Source of the DNA: Microbispora rosea subsp. aerata
GTDB taxonomy: Bacteria > Actinomycetota > Actinomycetes > Streptosporangiales > Streptosporangiaceae
Length of the DNA: 64,000 nucleotides
Direction of reading: 5' to 3'
Assembly (NCBI RefSeq): GCF_014647835.1
Contig: NZ_BMPY01000009.1
Span: 1-64,000 of the forward strand
Part shown: positions 44,219-54,062 of the stretch, in pieces
Numbering within the stretch: the first letter of the stretch is position 1
Layout: each line of letters starts with the position of its first letter
Program-made: the position numbers and the translations under genes
Notes under the pieces: generated by a model
Databases searched by the model: none
What the model was told of the DNA's origin: nothing
What the model saw: only the letters and a program-made list of their open reading frames with translations

Positions 44219-44405
44219 TGGCCATGTCGGTGGGGCGGTGGGGGGCGATGACGCCACCGTCGGGCAGCAGCTCGCCGGTGTCCTCGAACAGCACGACTCC
44301 GTTGCAGAGCAGACTCCAGCCCTGCTCGGGGTGGCAGGCTATCGTGCGGGCGGCTTCGCGATCCTTCGCGTCCGCGCTGGGACAGGCCGGTTCATGAGGG
44401 CACAT
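44205..44405 (-). CDS. DUF5999 small protein
   Basis: Small protein of 66 aa matching a family widespread in Streptomyces and relatives: an N-terminal MCPHEPACPSADAKDREAAR with two cysteines and a His, then HPEQGWSLLCNGVVLFEDTG and ELLPDG. The Cys/His spacing hints at metal binding. Function unknown. It is convergent with, and overlapped by, the hydrolase gene at 43622. Confidence 0.85.
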   Translation of the reverse strand: MCPHEPACPSADAKDREAARTIACHPEQGWSLLCNGVVLFEDTGELLPDGGVIAPHRPTDMAISAA

Positions 44406-44770
44406 GGCCGGGGCTCCGTGTCTTTATCGTTCGCTCGTTTTGTCTTTCCGGGTGTCCGGAGAGGCCGTCACCGGCGTCCCATCCGCCCGGGAGGGGCGGG
44501 CATGAGGACCGGGTATGACGAACACCACACTGGACTACACCAGTTTGCGGCCGGGCCGCATCCGTGTGACATAGTCCGTTCGGAGCATTTCCGCCGGTCG
44601 GGCAGGGGGCCCGGCCGCACCCCGAGCAGGCTCGCGCACACCGATGTGACCTAGTACACAAGAATGCCCCATAGGAGACACCGCTTCGGCCATGACACGC
44701 CGCCCGGCGGGTAACCGAAGGATCACAGATTCCGGACGTCGGGAGCGGGTGATTCGGAAGAGCCGAAGTC
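44406..44770. other. Intergenic region without a supported gene
   Basis: 365 bp that should contain the DUF5999 promoter. A direct repeat TGTGACATAGT (44565) / TGTGACCTAGT (44645), 80 bp apart, and an interrupted ACTGG-n6-CCAGT repeat (44529-44544) are visible. No RNA gene or credible ORF was found. Confidence 0.5.
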
Positions 44771-45346
44771 TCAGCCGCCGAGGCCGGCGATCAGCGCGTC
44801 GAGGCCCCGCTCGAACTCCCGCTCGCCCTCGGCCGTGCGCGCGTCGCGCACCTCGGCGTCCGGGTCGGCCCACCCCGACTGCTGGACCTCGACCGCCACG
44901 CTGCCGAACACATAGGCCCGCAGCGCGCGGACCGCGCCGGCCGGGTCGTCGGCCCCCGCCTCGCGCAACTGCTCGGTCTGCTCCCTGATCGCGATCAGCG
45001 CCGACCCCTTCGGGGGCTTGGTCAGCGCCAGCGACAGCACGCCCGGGTGCTCCAGCAGCGCGGCGCGGCTCGCGCGCGCCCAGGCGCGCGCCCTGTCCTG
45101 CCAGGTGGTGGCCGTGGCCGGATCGACCGTCACCGTCGTCACGTGCTCGGCCAGGGCGTCCATCAGCGCCTCCTTGCCCCGCGGCAGGTGGTGGTAGATG
45201 GCCATCGCCTCCACCTGGAGGGCGTCGCCGAGCCGGCGCATGGTCAGCCGGCGCAGGCCCTGGCCGTCCGCGATGTGCAGGGCGGCGTCGATGATCCGCT
45301 CCCGGGACAGCGGGACGGGCGGTCGCTTGGCAGGCACGCCGATCAT
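44771..45346 (-). CDS. TetR-family regulator with TetR_C-type ligand domain
   Basis: Regulator of 191 aa. The helix-turn-helix (LTMRRLGDALQVEAMAIYHH) and N-terminal SRERIIDAALHIAD are of the classical TetR subclass, and the C-terminal domain includes YVFGSVAVEVQQSGW. ATG at 45346 is chosen because the earlier in-frame ATG at 45385 adds a non-conserved segment. It is divergent from the hypothetical gene at 45472. The gap contains CTTACTTCGTAAAG, an imperfect dyad that may be its operator. Effector unknown. Confidence 0.88.
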   Translation of the reverse strand: MIGVPAKRPPVPLSRERIIDAALHIADGQGLRRLTMRRLGDALQVEAMAIYHHLPRGKEALMDALAEHVTTVTVDPATATTWQDRARAWARASRAALLEHPGVLSLALTKPPKGSALIAIREQTEQLREAGADDPAGAVRALRAYVFGSVAVEVQQSGWADPDAEVRDARTAEGEREFERGLDALIAGLGG

Positions 45347-45471
45347 GCTGCCACACCTGTCCTTACTTCGTAAAGGGCGGCGCACCCTGCGGTACGGGCC
45401 CGCGCGCGGAGCGCGTACGCTACCGCTTGCGACGTGAGTTGGATGCGCGAGCCGATACGAAGGGGCTGACG

Positions 45472-45924
45472 ATGGCGTTTTTCCGTCCGCGGGTGAGCCG
45501 GGAGGCGGAGGTCCGCTACCACGCGGATCTGGAGACCCGGAAGAACTTCGACCACGTGCTGGAGAAGGTCCGGGAGGCGCAGCGGCGGCTTCAGGAGGCG
45601 AAGGCGGCGGACGCGCCGATCCCCGAGCTGCGTGAGGCGGCCCTGGCCCTCGACGCCGCCCTGACCGAGGCGCTGCGCGCCGCGGAGGCGGGGCAGCGTG
45701 CCACGTTCGGCGTGAAGGCCTACGACAGCAGGATCGCCCGGCGCAAGGCGAAGGCCACGCCCGAGGGCGCGCTGTGGACCGACGAGGTGAACCGCCTGCG
45801 CACGCTGCGTGAGGCGCACCGCCTCAGCGGCATCCCCCGGGTGCCCCGCGCCTACAAGGGGGGCGACCCCGCCCGGCTGGCCCCGCGCGACACGCGCAAG
45901 ACCCTGGCCGCCGCGAGCCGCTGA
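45472..45924 (+). CDS. Hypothetical charged helical protein
   Basis: Protein of 150 aa, not recognised. It starts MAFFRPRVSREAEVRYHADL and contains a long charged helix with coiled-coil character (VLEKVREAQRRLQEAKAADA), then a basic C-terminal region (YDSRIARRKAKATPEG; PRVPRAYKGGD). There are no membrane segments. AAGGGG lies 7 nt before the ATG at 45472. It ends at a bidirectional hairpin shared with the acyl-CoA dehydrogenase gene. Confidence 0.7.
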   Translation: MAFFRPRVSREAEVRYHADLETRKNFDHVLEKVREAQRRLQEAKAADAPIPELREAALALDAALTEALRAAEAGQRATFGVKAYDSRIARRKAKATPEGALWTDEVNRLRTLREAHRLSGIPRVPRAYKGGDPARLAPRDTRKTLAAASR

Positions 45925-45941
45925 CCGGGCTCGCCTGGCGA

Positions 45942-45974
45942 CACGCCGATCGCGGTCCCGCCGCGATCGGCGTG
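45942..45974. terminator. Bidirectional terminator hairpin
   Basis: A perfect 14-bp stem (CACGCCGATCGCGG with its complement) surrounds the loop TCCCG between convergent genes. Confidence 0.75.
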
Positions 45975-45993
45975 ATCGCCCGACTCTCCGGCG

Positions 45994-47193
45994 TCAGCCC
46001 GGCTGACCCGTATCAGCGCTTCTCCCCGCGGCGACGGTGATCGCGGACGGGGTGTCCCCGGCGAGCGAGCGGCCGATGATCATGCGCTGGATCTGGTTGG
46101 TGCCCTCGAAGATCTGCATGACCTTCGCCTCGCGCATGTAACGCTCGACCGGGAAGTCACGGGTGTAGCCGTAGCCGCCCAGCACCTGGACGGCGTCGGT
46201 GGTGACCTTCATGGCGTTGTCGGTGGCGACCATCTTGGCGATCGACGCCTCCCGGCTGAACGGCAGGCCGAGGTCCTTCAGCCGGGCGGCGTGCAGCGTC
46301 GTCGCGCGGGCGGTCTGCACCGCCGCCTCCATGTCGGCCAGCAGGAACGCCAGGCCCTGGTGCTCGATGATCGGCCTGCCGAACGTCGCGCGCTCCTTCG
46401 CGTACGCCACGGCGTGGTCCAGGGCGCCCTGGGCCAGGCCGGTGGCGACGGCCGCGATGCCCAGCCGCCCGGAGTCGAGGGCGGCCAGCGCGATGCGCAG
46501 GCCCTCGCCCTCCGCGCCGATCCTGCGCTCGGCCGGCACCCGCACGCCGTCCAGCCGCATGGTCGCGGTCGGCGAGGCGGTCAGCCCCATCTTGCGCTCC
46601 GGCGGGTCGGCGCTGAGGCCCTCGGCGTCGGCCGGGACGAGGAAGCAGGAGATGCCCTTGCGGTCGCCGGAGGTCCGCGCCATCACCGTGTAGAAGTCGG
46701 CCCGCCCGCCGTGGGTGGTCCACGCCTTCGCGCCGGTGAGCACGTAGTCGTCGCCGTCGCGGACGGCGCGGGTGGTCATGGCGGCGGGGTCGGAGCCGGC
46801 GTGCGGCTCGCTCAGGCAGTAGGCGCCGAGCAGCTCGCCGCCGAGCATGCCGGGCAGCCAGGCCCGCCGCTGCTCCTCGGTGCCGAAGTTGAACAGCCCG
46901 AAGCACGACAGCACGTGCACGCTGGTGCCGACGGCGACGCTCGACCAGACCCGCGCGATCTCCTCCAACACCTGAAGGTACACCTCGTACGGCTGGCCGC
47001 CGCCGCCGTACTCCTCGGGGTACGGCAGGCCGAGGACGCCCATCTCGCCGAGTGTGCGGAACACCTCGCGCGGGAAGTCCTCGTCCGCCTCGGCCTTCGC
47101 GACCCGGGGGGCCAGTTGCCTGTCGGCGAGGTCGCGGACGATCTCGATGAGCTCGGCACTCTCTTCGCTTGGCATGACACGCGATGCGGGCAT
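45994..47193 (-). CDS. Acyl-CoA dehydrogenase
   Basis: FAD enzyme of 399 aa with all the family elements: LGLPYPEEYGGGGQ, YCLSEPHAGSDPAAMTT, a beta domain with GAKAWTTHGG, RATFGRPIIEHQGLAFLLAD, VLGGYGYTRDFPVERYMRE, and the catalytic Glu in QIFEGTNQIQ. It is a standard beta-oxidation or amino-acid-derived acyl-CoA dehydrogenase. ATG at 47193 has AAGGAAGG 6 nt upstream. It is divergent from the TetR-enoyl-CoA hydratase fusion; the two share a short intergenic region with repeated TACNNAAGTA sites, implying common control. Confidence 0.95.
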   Translation of the reverse strand: MPASRVMPSEESAELIEIVRDLADRQLAPRVAKAEADEDFPREVFRTLGEMGVLGLPYPEEYGGGGQPYEVYLQVLEEIARVWSSVAVGTSVHVLSCFGLFNFGTEEQRRAWLPGMLGGELLGAYCLSEPHAGSDPAAMTTRAVRDGDDYVLTGAKAWTTHGGRADFYTVMARTSGDRKGISCFLVPADAEGLSADPPERKMGLTASPTATMRLDGVRVPAERRIGAEGEGLRIALAALDSGRLGIAAVATGLAQGALDHAVAYAKERATFGRPIIEHQGLAFLLADMEAAVQTARATTLHAARLKDLGLPFSREASIAKMVATDNAMKVTTDAVQVLGGYGYTRDFPVERYMREAKVMQIFEGTNQIQRMIIGRSLAGDTPSAITVAAGRSADTGQPG

Positions 47194-47210
47194 CGAAGCC
47201 TTCCTTGGAG

Positions 47211-47232
47211 TACGCAAGTAAGTACCAAAGTA
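47211..47232. promoter_or_regulatory. Tandem operator-like sites in the divergent promoter
   Basis: TACGCAAGTA (47211-47220) and TACCAAAGTA (47223-47232) are two copies of TACNNAAGTA spaced 12 bp apart. Each has TAC/GTA symmetry. They lie between the acyl-CoA dehydrogenase and the TetR fusion and are the likely binding site of that regulator (inference). Confidence 0.5.
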
Positions 47233-47277
47233 TCAGAGAATGTACTGATCGCCAGGGGGTGCCGTAGAGTCGGTGCC

Positions 47278-48663
47278 ATGCCGTCGCCCGACAGGACCAA
47301 CGCCCGGCGAGAGGAGACGCTGGCGCAGCTTCGCGAGCTGTTCCTGGCCGAGGGATTCGCGTCGTTCAACATCGGCGACCTCGCCGAGCGGCTGCGCTGC
47401 TCCCGCACCACGCTGTACGCGGTGGCGCCCAGCAAGGAGCAGATCGTGGTGGCCGTCGTCCGCTCGTTCTTCAAGGCGGCGGCCGAGCGCATCGAGGCCA
47501 GGGTCGCCGCCTCCGCGGACCCGGCCCGGCAGCTCGCCGTCTATCTGGAGGCCGTCGCCGCGGAGCTGCAGCCCGCCTCGGCCGCGTTCCTCGCGGACGT
47601 GGCCGCTTTCGGCCCGGCCAACGAGGTCTACCAGGAGAACACCAGGTATGCCGCGCAGCGGGTGCGGAGCCTGGTGGAGAAGGGCGTCGGCGCCGGGGTG
47701 CTGCGCCCGGTCCACGCGCCGTTCGTGGGGGCCGCGGTGGCCGAGGTCATGAACTCCATCCAGCGCGGCGCCATCCAGTCCGCGACCGGGTTCGACGCCG
47801 CCCAGGCCTACCGGCACCTCGCCGACCTGGTGCTCGCCGGGCTGATCACCGCGCCGGCGGACGGGCAGGCGGTCATGGGGACCGTCACGGGGCCCTCGGT
47901 GCGGTACGGCGTCGCCGGCGGGGTGGCGACCATCGAGCTCGACCGGCCGCAGGTCTCGAACGCGCTGGACCTTCCGACGGCGCGGGCGCTCGCCGAGGCC
48001 GCCGAGGCCGCCGCGGCCGATCCGGGGGTGCGCTGCGTGCTGCTGCTCGGCCGCGGCCGCGACTTCTGCGCCGGCGGGGACGTCGCCGCGATGCACGGCG
48101 CGGCCGACCGCGCCGGCTACGCACGCGAGCTGGCCCGGTCGGCGCACCGCGCCGTGCTGGCCCTCGCCGGGCTGGAGGTCCCCGTCGTGGCCGCGGTCCA
48201 GGGAACGGCGGCGGGCGCCGGCCTCGCCCTCACCCTCGTGGCCGACCTGGTGCTCGCCGGCGAGTCGGCGACGTTCCTGGCCGGGTGCGCCCAGGCGGGC
48301 CTGACCCCGGACTGCGGCACGTCCTGGCTGCTGCCGCGGGTGGTGGGAATGCGCCGGGCGCTCGCGCTGACGCTGACCGATCGGCGGCTGACGGCGGCGG
48401 AGGCCGCCGACTGGGGGCTGGTCACCGGCGTCCACCCCGACGGGGAGCTCGCCGAGTCGGCCCGGCGGGCCGCGGCGCGGATCGCGGCGGGGCCGCACCC
48501 GGCGCTCGGCCGGACCCGCCGCCTGCTGTGGGACGCCCCGGCGCGGTCGCTGGCCGACCAGCTCGACATGGAGGCCGCGGCGCTCGCCGAGGCCGCCGCG
48601 GCCGGGGCCCGGCTCGACGCGCCCGTGAACGGCGGGCCCGAGCAGAACGGCACGCACGAGTAG
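47278..48663 (+). CDS. TetR regulator fused in frame to an enoyl-CoA hydratase domain
   Basis: One uninterrupted frame of 461 aa. Residues 1-~195 are a TetR regulator ([20 protein letters not shown] as the DNA-binding helices, then the all-helical domain ending near [10 protein letters not shown]). Residues ~205-461 are a crotonase domain ([49 protein letters not shown]). No stop separates them. An internal ATG at 47875 (M200) could also start a separate hydratase. TAGAGT at 47265-47270 lies 7 nt before the ATG at 47278, so the transcript may be leaderless. It is divergent from an acyl-CoA dehydrogenase and followed by an AMACR-type gene, so a role in branched or unusual acyl-CoA breakdown is likely. 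Confidence 0.82.
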   Translation: MPSPDRTNARREETLAQLRELFLAEGFASFNIGDLAERLRCSRTTLYAVAPSKEQIVVAVVRSFFKAAAERIEARVAASADPARQLAVYLEAVAAELQPASAAFLADVAAFGPANEVYQENTRYAAQRVRSLVEKGVGAGVLRPVHAPFVGAAVAEVMNSIQRGAIQSATGFDAAQAYRHLADLVLAGLITAPADGQAVMGTVTGPSVRYGVAGGVATIELDRPQVSNALDLPTARALAEAAEAAAADPGVRCVLLLGRGRDFCAGGDVAAMHGAADRAGYARELARSAHRAVLALAGLEVPVVAAVQGTAAGAGLALTLVADLVLAGESATFLAGCAQAGLTPDCGTSWLLPRVVGMRRALALTLTDRRLTAAEAADWGLVTGVHPDGELAESARRAAARIAAGPHPALGRTRRLLWDAPARSLADQLDMEAAALAEAAAAGARLDAPVNGGPEQNGTHE

Positions 48664-48697
48664 AACGGGCATTCACAAGGAGAGAGGCGGGAACCCG

Positions 48698-49810
48698 ATG
48701 AAGGACGGCCCCCTGGCGGGACTGCGAGTGGTGGAGCTGGCCGGGCTCGGCCCGGCTCCGCACGCGGCCATGGTGCTCGCCGACCTCGGCGCCGACGTGG
48801 TCAGGATCGAACGGCCGGCGGGCCGCGGGCTCCGGCTCGGCCCTCCGGGCGCGACCGACGTCCTGCTGCGCGGGCGGCGCCGGGTGCACGCCGACCTGAA
48901 GACCGCCGAAGGGCGGGACGTCGTCCTCGCCCTCGCCGAACGCGCGGACGTGCTGATCGAGGGCCTGCGCCCCGGCGTGGTGGAACGGCTCGGCGTGGGC
49001 CCGGACGCCTGCCTGGCCCGCAACCCCGGCCTGATCTACGCCCGGATGACCGGGTGGGGCCAGGACGGCCCGTGGGCCGGACAGGTCGGCCACGACATCA
49101 ACTACATCGGCCTGACCGGGGCGCTGCACGCCATGGGCCGCGCCGGCCGGGCCCCGGCCCCGCCGCTCAACCTGGTCGGCGACTTCGGCGGCGGGTCCAT
49201 GCTGCTGCTCGTCGGCGTGCTCGCCGGGCTGTTCGAACGGTCCCGGTCCGGCCGAGGCCAGGTGGTCGACGCCGCCATGGTCGACGGGACCGCGCTGCTC
49301 AGCCAGATGATCCTCGCCCTGCGCGGCATGGGGGCCTGGCGCGACGAACGGGAGGGCAACCTGCTCGACGGCGCCGCGCCGTTCTACGACACCTACATGT
49401 GCGCCGACGGCGGGTTCGTCGCGGTGGGCGCGCTGGAGCCGCACTTCTACGCGGCGCTGCTGGCCGGGCTGGGCATCGACCCGGCCGAGCTGGGCGAGCA
49501 GAACGACCCGGCCAACTGGCCGGCGATGCGCAAGCGGTTCGCCGCCGCGTTCGCCTCCCGCACCCGCGACGAGTGGGCCGCGCACTTCGCCGGCACCGAC
49601 GCGTGCGTCACCCCGGTGCTCAGCTTCGCCGAGGCCCCCGCCCATCCGCACCTGGCCGCCCGCGGCACGTACGCCGAGGCGGACGGCGTGGTCCAGGCGG
49701 CCCCGGCGCCCAGGTTCTCCCGCACCCCGGCCGCCCCGGTGGCCCCGGTGCCTCCGGCGGCGGCCGACGCGGCGGACGTGCTGCGCGAGTGGGGCCGGCC
49801 GGGGGACTGA
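48698..49810 (+). CDS. CoA-transferase family III, alpha-methylacyl-CoA racemase type
   Basis: Protein of 370 aa with the family III fold ([32 protein letters not shown]). The racemase catalytic pair is present: His in [16 protein letters not shown] and Asp in [11 protein letters not shown]. This marks it as an alpha-methylacyl-CoA racemase, converting 2R- to 2S-methylacyl-CoA so that branched acids can enter beta-oxidation. GGAGAGAGG lies upstream of the ATG. It follows the TetR-hydratase gene by 34 bp and likely shares its transcript. Confidence 0.9.
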   Translation: MKDGPLAGLRVVELAGLGPAPHAAMVLADLGADVVRIERPAGRGLRLGPPGATDVLLRGRRRVHADLKTAEGRDVVLALAERADVLIEGLRPGVVERLGVGPDACLARNPGLIYARMTGWGQDGPWAGQVGHDINYIGLTGALHAMGRAGRAPAPPLNLVGDFGGGSMLLLVGVLAGLFERSRSGRGQVVDAAMVDGTALLSQMILALRGMGAWRDEREGNLLDGAAPFYDTYMCADGGFVAVGALEPHFYAALLAGLGIDPAELGEQNDPANWPAMRKRFAAAFASRTRDEWAAHFAGTDACVTPVLSFAEAPAHPHLAARGTYAEADGVVQAAPAPRFSRTPAAPVAPVPPAAADAADVLREWGRPGD

Positions 49811-49829
49811 CCGCGTTCCGGAAAGCCGG

Positions 49830-49858
49830 CGGCCCGTGCCCCCTCGGGACACGGGCCG
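49830..49858. terminator. Bidirectional terminator hairpin
   Basis: CGGCCCGTG and CACGGGCCG form a perfect 9-bp stem; an inner CCC/GGG pairing can extend it. It lies between the convergent racemase and sigma-factor genes. Confidence 0.65.
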
Positions 49859-49876
49859 TACGGCCGTCGCGGCGTC

Positions 49877-51268
49877 TCAGCTCGCCCAGTCGAGCAGCGG
49901 GCGGGTGTTGCTCGGGTGGCGCAGCTTGGACAGCGACTCCTTCTCCAGCTGGCGGATCCGCTCCCGGGTCAGGCCCAGGTGCTTGCCGATCTCGTCCAGC
50001 GTGTGCGGCTTGCCGTCGGCCAGCCCGAAGCGCAGGCTCATGATCTTGGCCTCACGCGGCGACAGGTTGCTCAGCACGCCCTTGAGCTGCTCGGCGAGCA
50101 GCTGCCGGTCCACGACCTCGGACGCCTCGGGGGAGTCGACGTCCTCGATGAGGTCGCCGATGCGGGTCTCGCCGTCCTCGCCGATGGTCGAGTCGAGGCT
50201 GATCGGCTGCCGGCTGGTGCGCAGCAGTTCCTCGATCTGGTCCGGCGTCTTGTCCAGCTCCACCGCCAGCTCCTCCGGCGTGGGCTCCCGGCCGAGCCGC
50301 TGGTGCATGTCGCGCTCGACGCGCGACAGCTTCGACAGCATCTCCAGCACGTGGACGGGCAGCCGGATCGTGCGGGCCGAGTCGGCGAAGCCGCGCTGGA
50401 TGGCCTGCCTGATCCACCACATGGCGTACGTCGAGAACTTGTAGCCCTTGGTGTAGTCGAACTTCTCGACCGCGCGGATCAGGCCGAGGTTGCCCTCCTG
50501 CACCACGTCGAGCAGGGCCATGCCGCGGTCGGTGTACTTCTTGGCCACCGAGACGACCAGGCGGAGGTTGGCCTCCAGCATGTGGTCCTTGGCGCGCCTG
50601 CCGTCCTCGATGACCCACTCCAGGTCCTCGCGGACGTGCGCGGGCAGGTGCTCGCCGCTTTCGAGGGCGGTCTCCAGCTTGTGCTCGGCGTACAGCCCGG
50701 CCTCGATGCGCTTGGCCAGCTCCACCTCCTGGGCGGCGGTGAGCAGGGTGCGGCGGCCGATGGACTTCAGGTAGGTGTGCACCGAGTCGCCCATGACGGA
50801 AGAGGTGTCGTCGAGGTCGAGCGTCTCGCCGTCCTCGACCTCGGCCTCGTCGGCCGGGAGCTCCTCGTCGTACGGCTCCTCATCGGCGGCCTTGGCCGTC
50901 TTCTTCGCGCCCCTCCTGGCGGCGGGCGCGCCCTTGGCGGCCTGCGCCTCGGCCTGGGCGGCCCGGCGGGACCTCCTGGCCGGAGCCTTGGCCTTGCCCC
51001 TCCGGGCGCCCGCGGAGGCGGCGTCGCCGGGCGCGTTCGCCGCGCCGTCGCCCGTGCCGTCGCCGGCGCCGTCGGCCAGGTTCACGCCCGCCTCGGTGAG
51101 CTCGCGCAGGATCGAGCGGCCCTCGCCGGGGCTGACGCCGGCCTCGGCGAAGGCCTCGCGCAGCTCCCGCAGGGAAAGGCGGCCCTGTGCACGGCCTCGC
51201 TCCAGCAGCAGGTCGAGCGTCGGGGTCGCCTCGCGCTCGGGCGAGGCCGCCACGGCGGTCCGGGGCAT
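49877..51268 (-). CDS. RNA polymerase sigma factor, RpoD/HrdB family
   Basis: Sigma-70 factor of 463 aa that directs RNA polymerase to promoters. The N-terminal ~50 residues resemble region 1.1 ([20 protein letters not shown]), followed by an Ala/Gly/Lys linker and an acidic stretch. Regions 1.2-2.4 are complete ([60 protein letters not shown]), as are region 3 and region 4 ([35 protein letters not shown]). The end [15 protein letters not shown] differs from the usual principal HrdB end, so a group 2 paralogue is as likely as the housekeeping factor. AAGGAGGAGG precedes the ATG. Confidence 0.93.
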   Translation of the reverse strand: MPRTAVAASPEREATPTLDLLLERGRAQGRLSLRELREAFAEAGVSPGEGRSILRELTEAGVNLADGAGDGTGDGAANAPGDAASAGARRGKAKAPARRSRRAAQAEAQAAKGAPAARRGAKKTAKAADEEPYDEELPADEAEVEDGETLDLDDTSSVMGDSVHTYLKSIGRRTLLTAAQEVELAKRIEAGLYAEHKLETALESGEHLPAHVREDLEWVIEDGRRAKDHMLEANLRLVVSVAKKYTDRGMALLDVVQEGNLGLIRAVEKFDYTKGYKFSTYAMWWIRQAIQRGFADSARTIRLPVHVLEMLSKLSRVERDMHQRLGREPTPEELAVELDKTPDQIEELLRTSRQPISLDSTIGEDGETRIGDLIEDVDSPEASEVVDRQLLAEQLKGVLSNLSPREAKIMSLRFGLADGKPHTLDEIGKHLGLTRERIRQLEKESLSKLRHPSNTRPLLDWAS

Positions 51269-51430
51269 GAGGACACCTCCTCCTTGCGGAGTTCATGAGT
51301 CGGGGTTTGGAGTGCTTTCGGTCGGGGCGCGGCGTCCGGCGGCTCAGCGCACCAGTATCAATAACGCTCTCGCGCCGGGTTTGTTCCCCGACTCCGTGGG
51401 GAGGTTTGTCCGATCGGCGATCCGGCCCGG

Positions 51431-51769
51431 TCAGTCGGGGATGACGACCGTGACCTCGGGCCCTTCCAGGGGGTAGGCCTCCTGGAGGCGCTCGGGGGTC
51501 CAGTATTCGGTGGATTCGTCCGGATCGCCGGCGAAGTCCTCCGGCACCACCTCGGGGCCGGCGCCGGCGCCGGCGCGCGGCCCGGCGACCTCACCGCGGC
51601 CGAAGTCCACCGAGGTCACCTCGCGGGGAGCGTCGTCCGCCTTCGCGGCCTTGTCGAGGCGGCCGGCGAACGCGGCGGCGGTGACCGACGCCCCGCCCAC
51701 GATCACGACGCCGACGAGCACGGCGGAGGCCATCATCTTGTGGGCCGGCGTGAGGCGGATCGGCTGCAT
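51431..51769 (-). CDS. Hypothetical single-helix exported or anchored protein
   Basis: Protein of 112 aa: a short basic N-terminus, one hydrophobic segment ([24 protein letters not shown]), then an acidic, Pro/Gly-rich extracellular tail ending in [13 protein letters not shown]. It is not recognised and no catalytic motif is visible. It sits 160 bp upstream of the sigma-factor gene on the same strand and downstream of menE. Confidence 0.65.
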   Translation of the reverse strand: MQPIRLTPAHKMMASAVLVGVVIVGGASVTAAAFAGRLDKAAKADDAPREVTSVDFGRGEVAGPRAGAGAGPEVVPEDFAGDPDESTEYWTPERLQEAYPLEGPEVTVVIPD

Positions 51770-51850
51770 ACGACGTTCCCTTCCCCCGCTCTACGGAGTT
51801 CCCTTCCCCCGCTTTACGGACGCACGGCGATCACCCGCGGTTCCGGGGCA

Positions 51851-53032
51851 TCAATCCCGCTTCTTCCAATCTTGGTTCTTCAGTGCGACCATATCCGGTT
51901 TGCCGTTCGGCAGGAGCGGGATTCGGGACACCAGCTCGACGGCGCGCGGCGCGGCGTAGGCGGGCAGCCGCTCCTTCGCGAAGTCCCTCAGCGCGCCGAG
52001 CGTGACCTCGCCGTCGCCCCGGGGGACCACGACGGCGACCACGATCTCGCCCCACTCGGGGTCGGGCCTGCCCACCACCACGACGTCGCGCACGGCCGGG
52101 TGCCCGGCCAGGACATCGGCGACCGCGCCCGCGACGACCTTCCGGCCGCCGGTGTTGATCACGTCGTCGGCCCGGCCGAGCACGGTGAGCCGCCCGTCGT
52201 CCATCGAGCCCAGGTCGGAGGTGACGAACCAGCCGCCCTCGAAGGGCCGTTCCGCCCGCAGGCGGTAGCCGGAAAACAGCACGGGGCCCGCGATCCGCAC
52301 CCGCCCGTCGTCGCCGATCTCGACCTCGACCCCGTCCAGCGGGACGCCGTCGTACACGCACCCGCCGCTCGTCTCGCTCATGCCGTACGTCGTGACGACG
52401 CGGAGCCCGGCGGCGCGGGCCTCGGCCAGCAGGGCCGGCGGCGCGGCGGCCCCGCCGAGCAGGATCACGGGGAAGCCGGCGAGGTCCGCGCCGGTGTCGA
52501 GCACGCGGCGAAGCTGGGTGGGGACCAGCGAGACGTAGTCGGCCCCGCTCGCGATCACGTCGGCGGGGGAGAACCGCGGGTGGACGATCGGCTCGGTGCC
52601 GCACAGCAGCGACCGGATGAGCACCTGCGCGCCCGAGATGTGCGACGGCGGCAGGCAGCACAGCCAGCGGTCGCCCTCGCCGGCGCCGAGCCGGGCCAGC
52701 GAGGCGCGGGCCGAGGCGAGCAGCGCCCCGGCCGTCAGCTCCACGCCCTTCGGCGCCCCGGTCGACCCGGAGGTGGCGATGATCAGCGCCGCGTCGGACG
52801 GCACGCCGTCCGGCTCGCGCCGCACGCCGTCGGGGGTGACGACGTGGGTGGGGCGCAGCGCGGCGAGCGCCGCCTCCAGCGCGGGCCGGGGCAGGTCGGG
52901 GGACAGCGGCAGCGCGGCGGGCCCGTCGCCGGTCAGGGCCCGCCGTACGGCCTCCGACAGCGCGGGCCCCGGAGGCAGGACGAGGGCGTGCACGGGTCGC
53001 TGTCCCGGCTGATGTCCGGAAGGGCTGAGCAC
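51851..53032 (-). CDS. menE: O-succinylbenzoate-CoA ligase
   Basis: Adenylate-forming enzyme of about 393 aa that activates o-succinylbenzoate to its CoA ester in menaquinone synthesis. Family motifs: [16 protein letters not shown] (AMP/P-loop), [48 protein letters not shown] (Asp) and the C-terminal Lys region [13 protein letters not shown]. It is short for the superfamily but usual for actinomycete MenE. GTG at 53032 has TAACCT 7 nt upstream, suggesting a leaderless message; GTG at 52993 is an alternative start. It is divergent from menB. Confidence 0.9.
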   Translation of the reverse strand: MLSPSGHQPGQRPVHALVLPPGPALSEAVRRALTGDGPAALPLSPDLPRPALEAALAALRPTHVVTPDGVRREPDGVPSDAALIIATSGSTGAPKGVELTAGALLASARASLARLGAGEGDRWLCCLPPSHISGAQVLIRSLLCGTEPIVHPRFSPADVIASGADYVSLVPTQLRRVLDTGADLAGFPVILLGGAAAPPALLAEARAAGLRVVTTYGMSETSGGCVYDGVPLDGVEVEIGDDGRVRIAGPVLFSGYRLRAERPFEGGWFVTSDLGSMDDGRLTVLGRADDVINTGGRKVVAGAVADVLAGHPAVRDVVVVGRPDPEWGEIVVAVVVPRGDGEVTLGALRDFAKERLPAYAAPRAVELVSRIPLLPNGKPDMVALKNQDWKKRD

Positions 53033-53101
53033 GGTCGTAAGGTTAGTCCCGGCGTGGTGGCCGCGGGCCGCCGCCAGGCAGGTGACGATGAAGGAGCGCG
53101 T

Positions 53102-53932
53102 GTGACGAGCGGGGTCGACTGGAAGCGGTCGGGCGAGTACGAGGACATCATCTACGAGACCGCCGAGGGGATGGCGAAGATCACCATCAACCGCCCCGAG
53201 CGGCACAACGCCTTCCGCCCCACCACCTTGTTCGAGCTTCGCGACGCCTTCAACCGCGCCCAGGAGGACACCGAGGTCGGTGTGATCATCTTCACCGGCG
53301 CCGGGGACAAGGCGTTCTGCTCGGGCGGCGACCAGAAGATCCGCGGCGACGACGGCTACGTGGACGACAAGACCCACGGCATCGGCCGGCTCAACGTGCT
53401 GGACCTGCAGGTGCAGATCCGCCGCTGCCCCAAGCCGGTCATCGCCATGGTGGCGGGCTACGCGATCGGCGGCGGCCACGTGCTGCACGTCTGCTGCGAC
53501 CTGACGATCGCCGCCGACAACGCGAAGTTCGGCCAGACCGGCCCCAAGGTGGGCTCGTTCGACGGCGGGTACGGCTCCTGGCTGCTCGCCGAGACCGTGG
53601 GCCTGAAGCGGGCCCGGGAGATCTGGTACCTGTGCCGCCAGTACGACGCCCAGACCGCGCTCCAGTGGGGCCTGGTCAACGCGGTGGTGCCGCTGGAGCG
53701 CCTGGAGGAGGAGACCGTCCAGTGGGCCCGCGAGCTGCTGGAGAAGTCCCCGCTCGCGCTGCGCATGCTGAAGGGCGCGCTCAACGCGGTCACCGACGGC
53801 GCGGCCGGCATGCAGCAGTTCGCCGGCGACGCCACGCTGCTCTACTACATGAGCGAGGAGGCCCAGGAGGGCCGCGACGCGTTCAAGGAGAAGCGCAAGC
53901 CGGACTTCTCGAAGTACCCCCGCCGGCCCTGA
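53102..53932 (+). CDS. menB: 1,4-Dihydroxy-2-naphthoyl-CoA synthase
   Basis: Crotonase-fold ring-closing enzyme of 276 aa that converts o-succinylbenzoyl-CoA to DHNA-CoA. MenB-specific signatures are seen: [62 protein letters not shown] and [16 protein letters not shown] near the end. GTG at 53102 has AAGGAG five nt upstream. It shares a ~70-bp divergent promoter region with menE and is followed by menD, the menaquinone pathway cluster. Confidence 0.96.
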   Translation: MTSGVDWKRSGEYEDIIYETAEGMAKITINRPERHNAFRPTTLFELRDAFNRAQEDTEVGVIIFTGAGDKAFCSGGDQKIRGDDGYVDDKTHGIGRLNVLDLQVQIRRCPKPVIAMVAGYAIGGGHVLHVCCDLTIAADNAKFGQTGPKVGSFDGGYGSWLLAETVGLKRAREIWYLCRQYDAQTALQWGLVNAVVPLERLEEETVQWARELLEKSPLALRMLKGALNAVTDGAAGMQQFAGDATLLYYMSEEAQEGRDAFKEKRKPDFSKYPRRP

Positions 53933-54062
53933 CACGCTCCGGGAGAGGCCGTGCGATGACGGCGGCCTCTCCGTTTTGCCGTACGCTTGCGGCTGCTGAA
54001 ACGGGAGGAGACGGGCGGGTGGTTAAGAACCGGGCCGACCGGGGCGTTCGGGAGGCGCGACG

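Noticed and set aside
44692-44988. Plus-strand small ORF starting MTRRPAGNRR, preceded by a GGAGA-like site
   Set aside because: Most of it is antisense to the TetR gene and Arg/Pro-rich; no homologue-like features.
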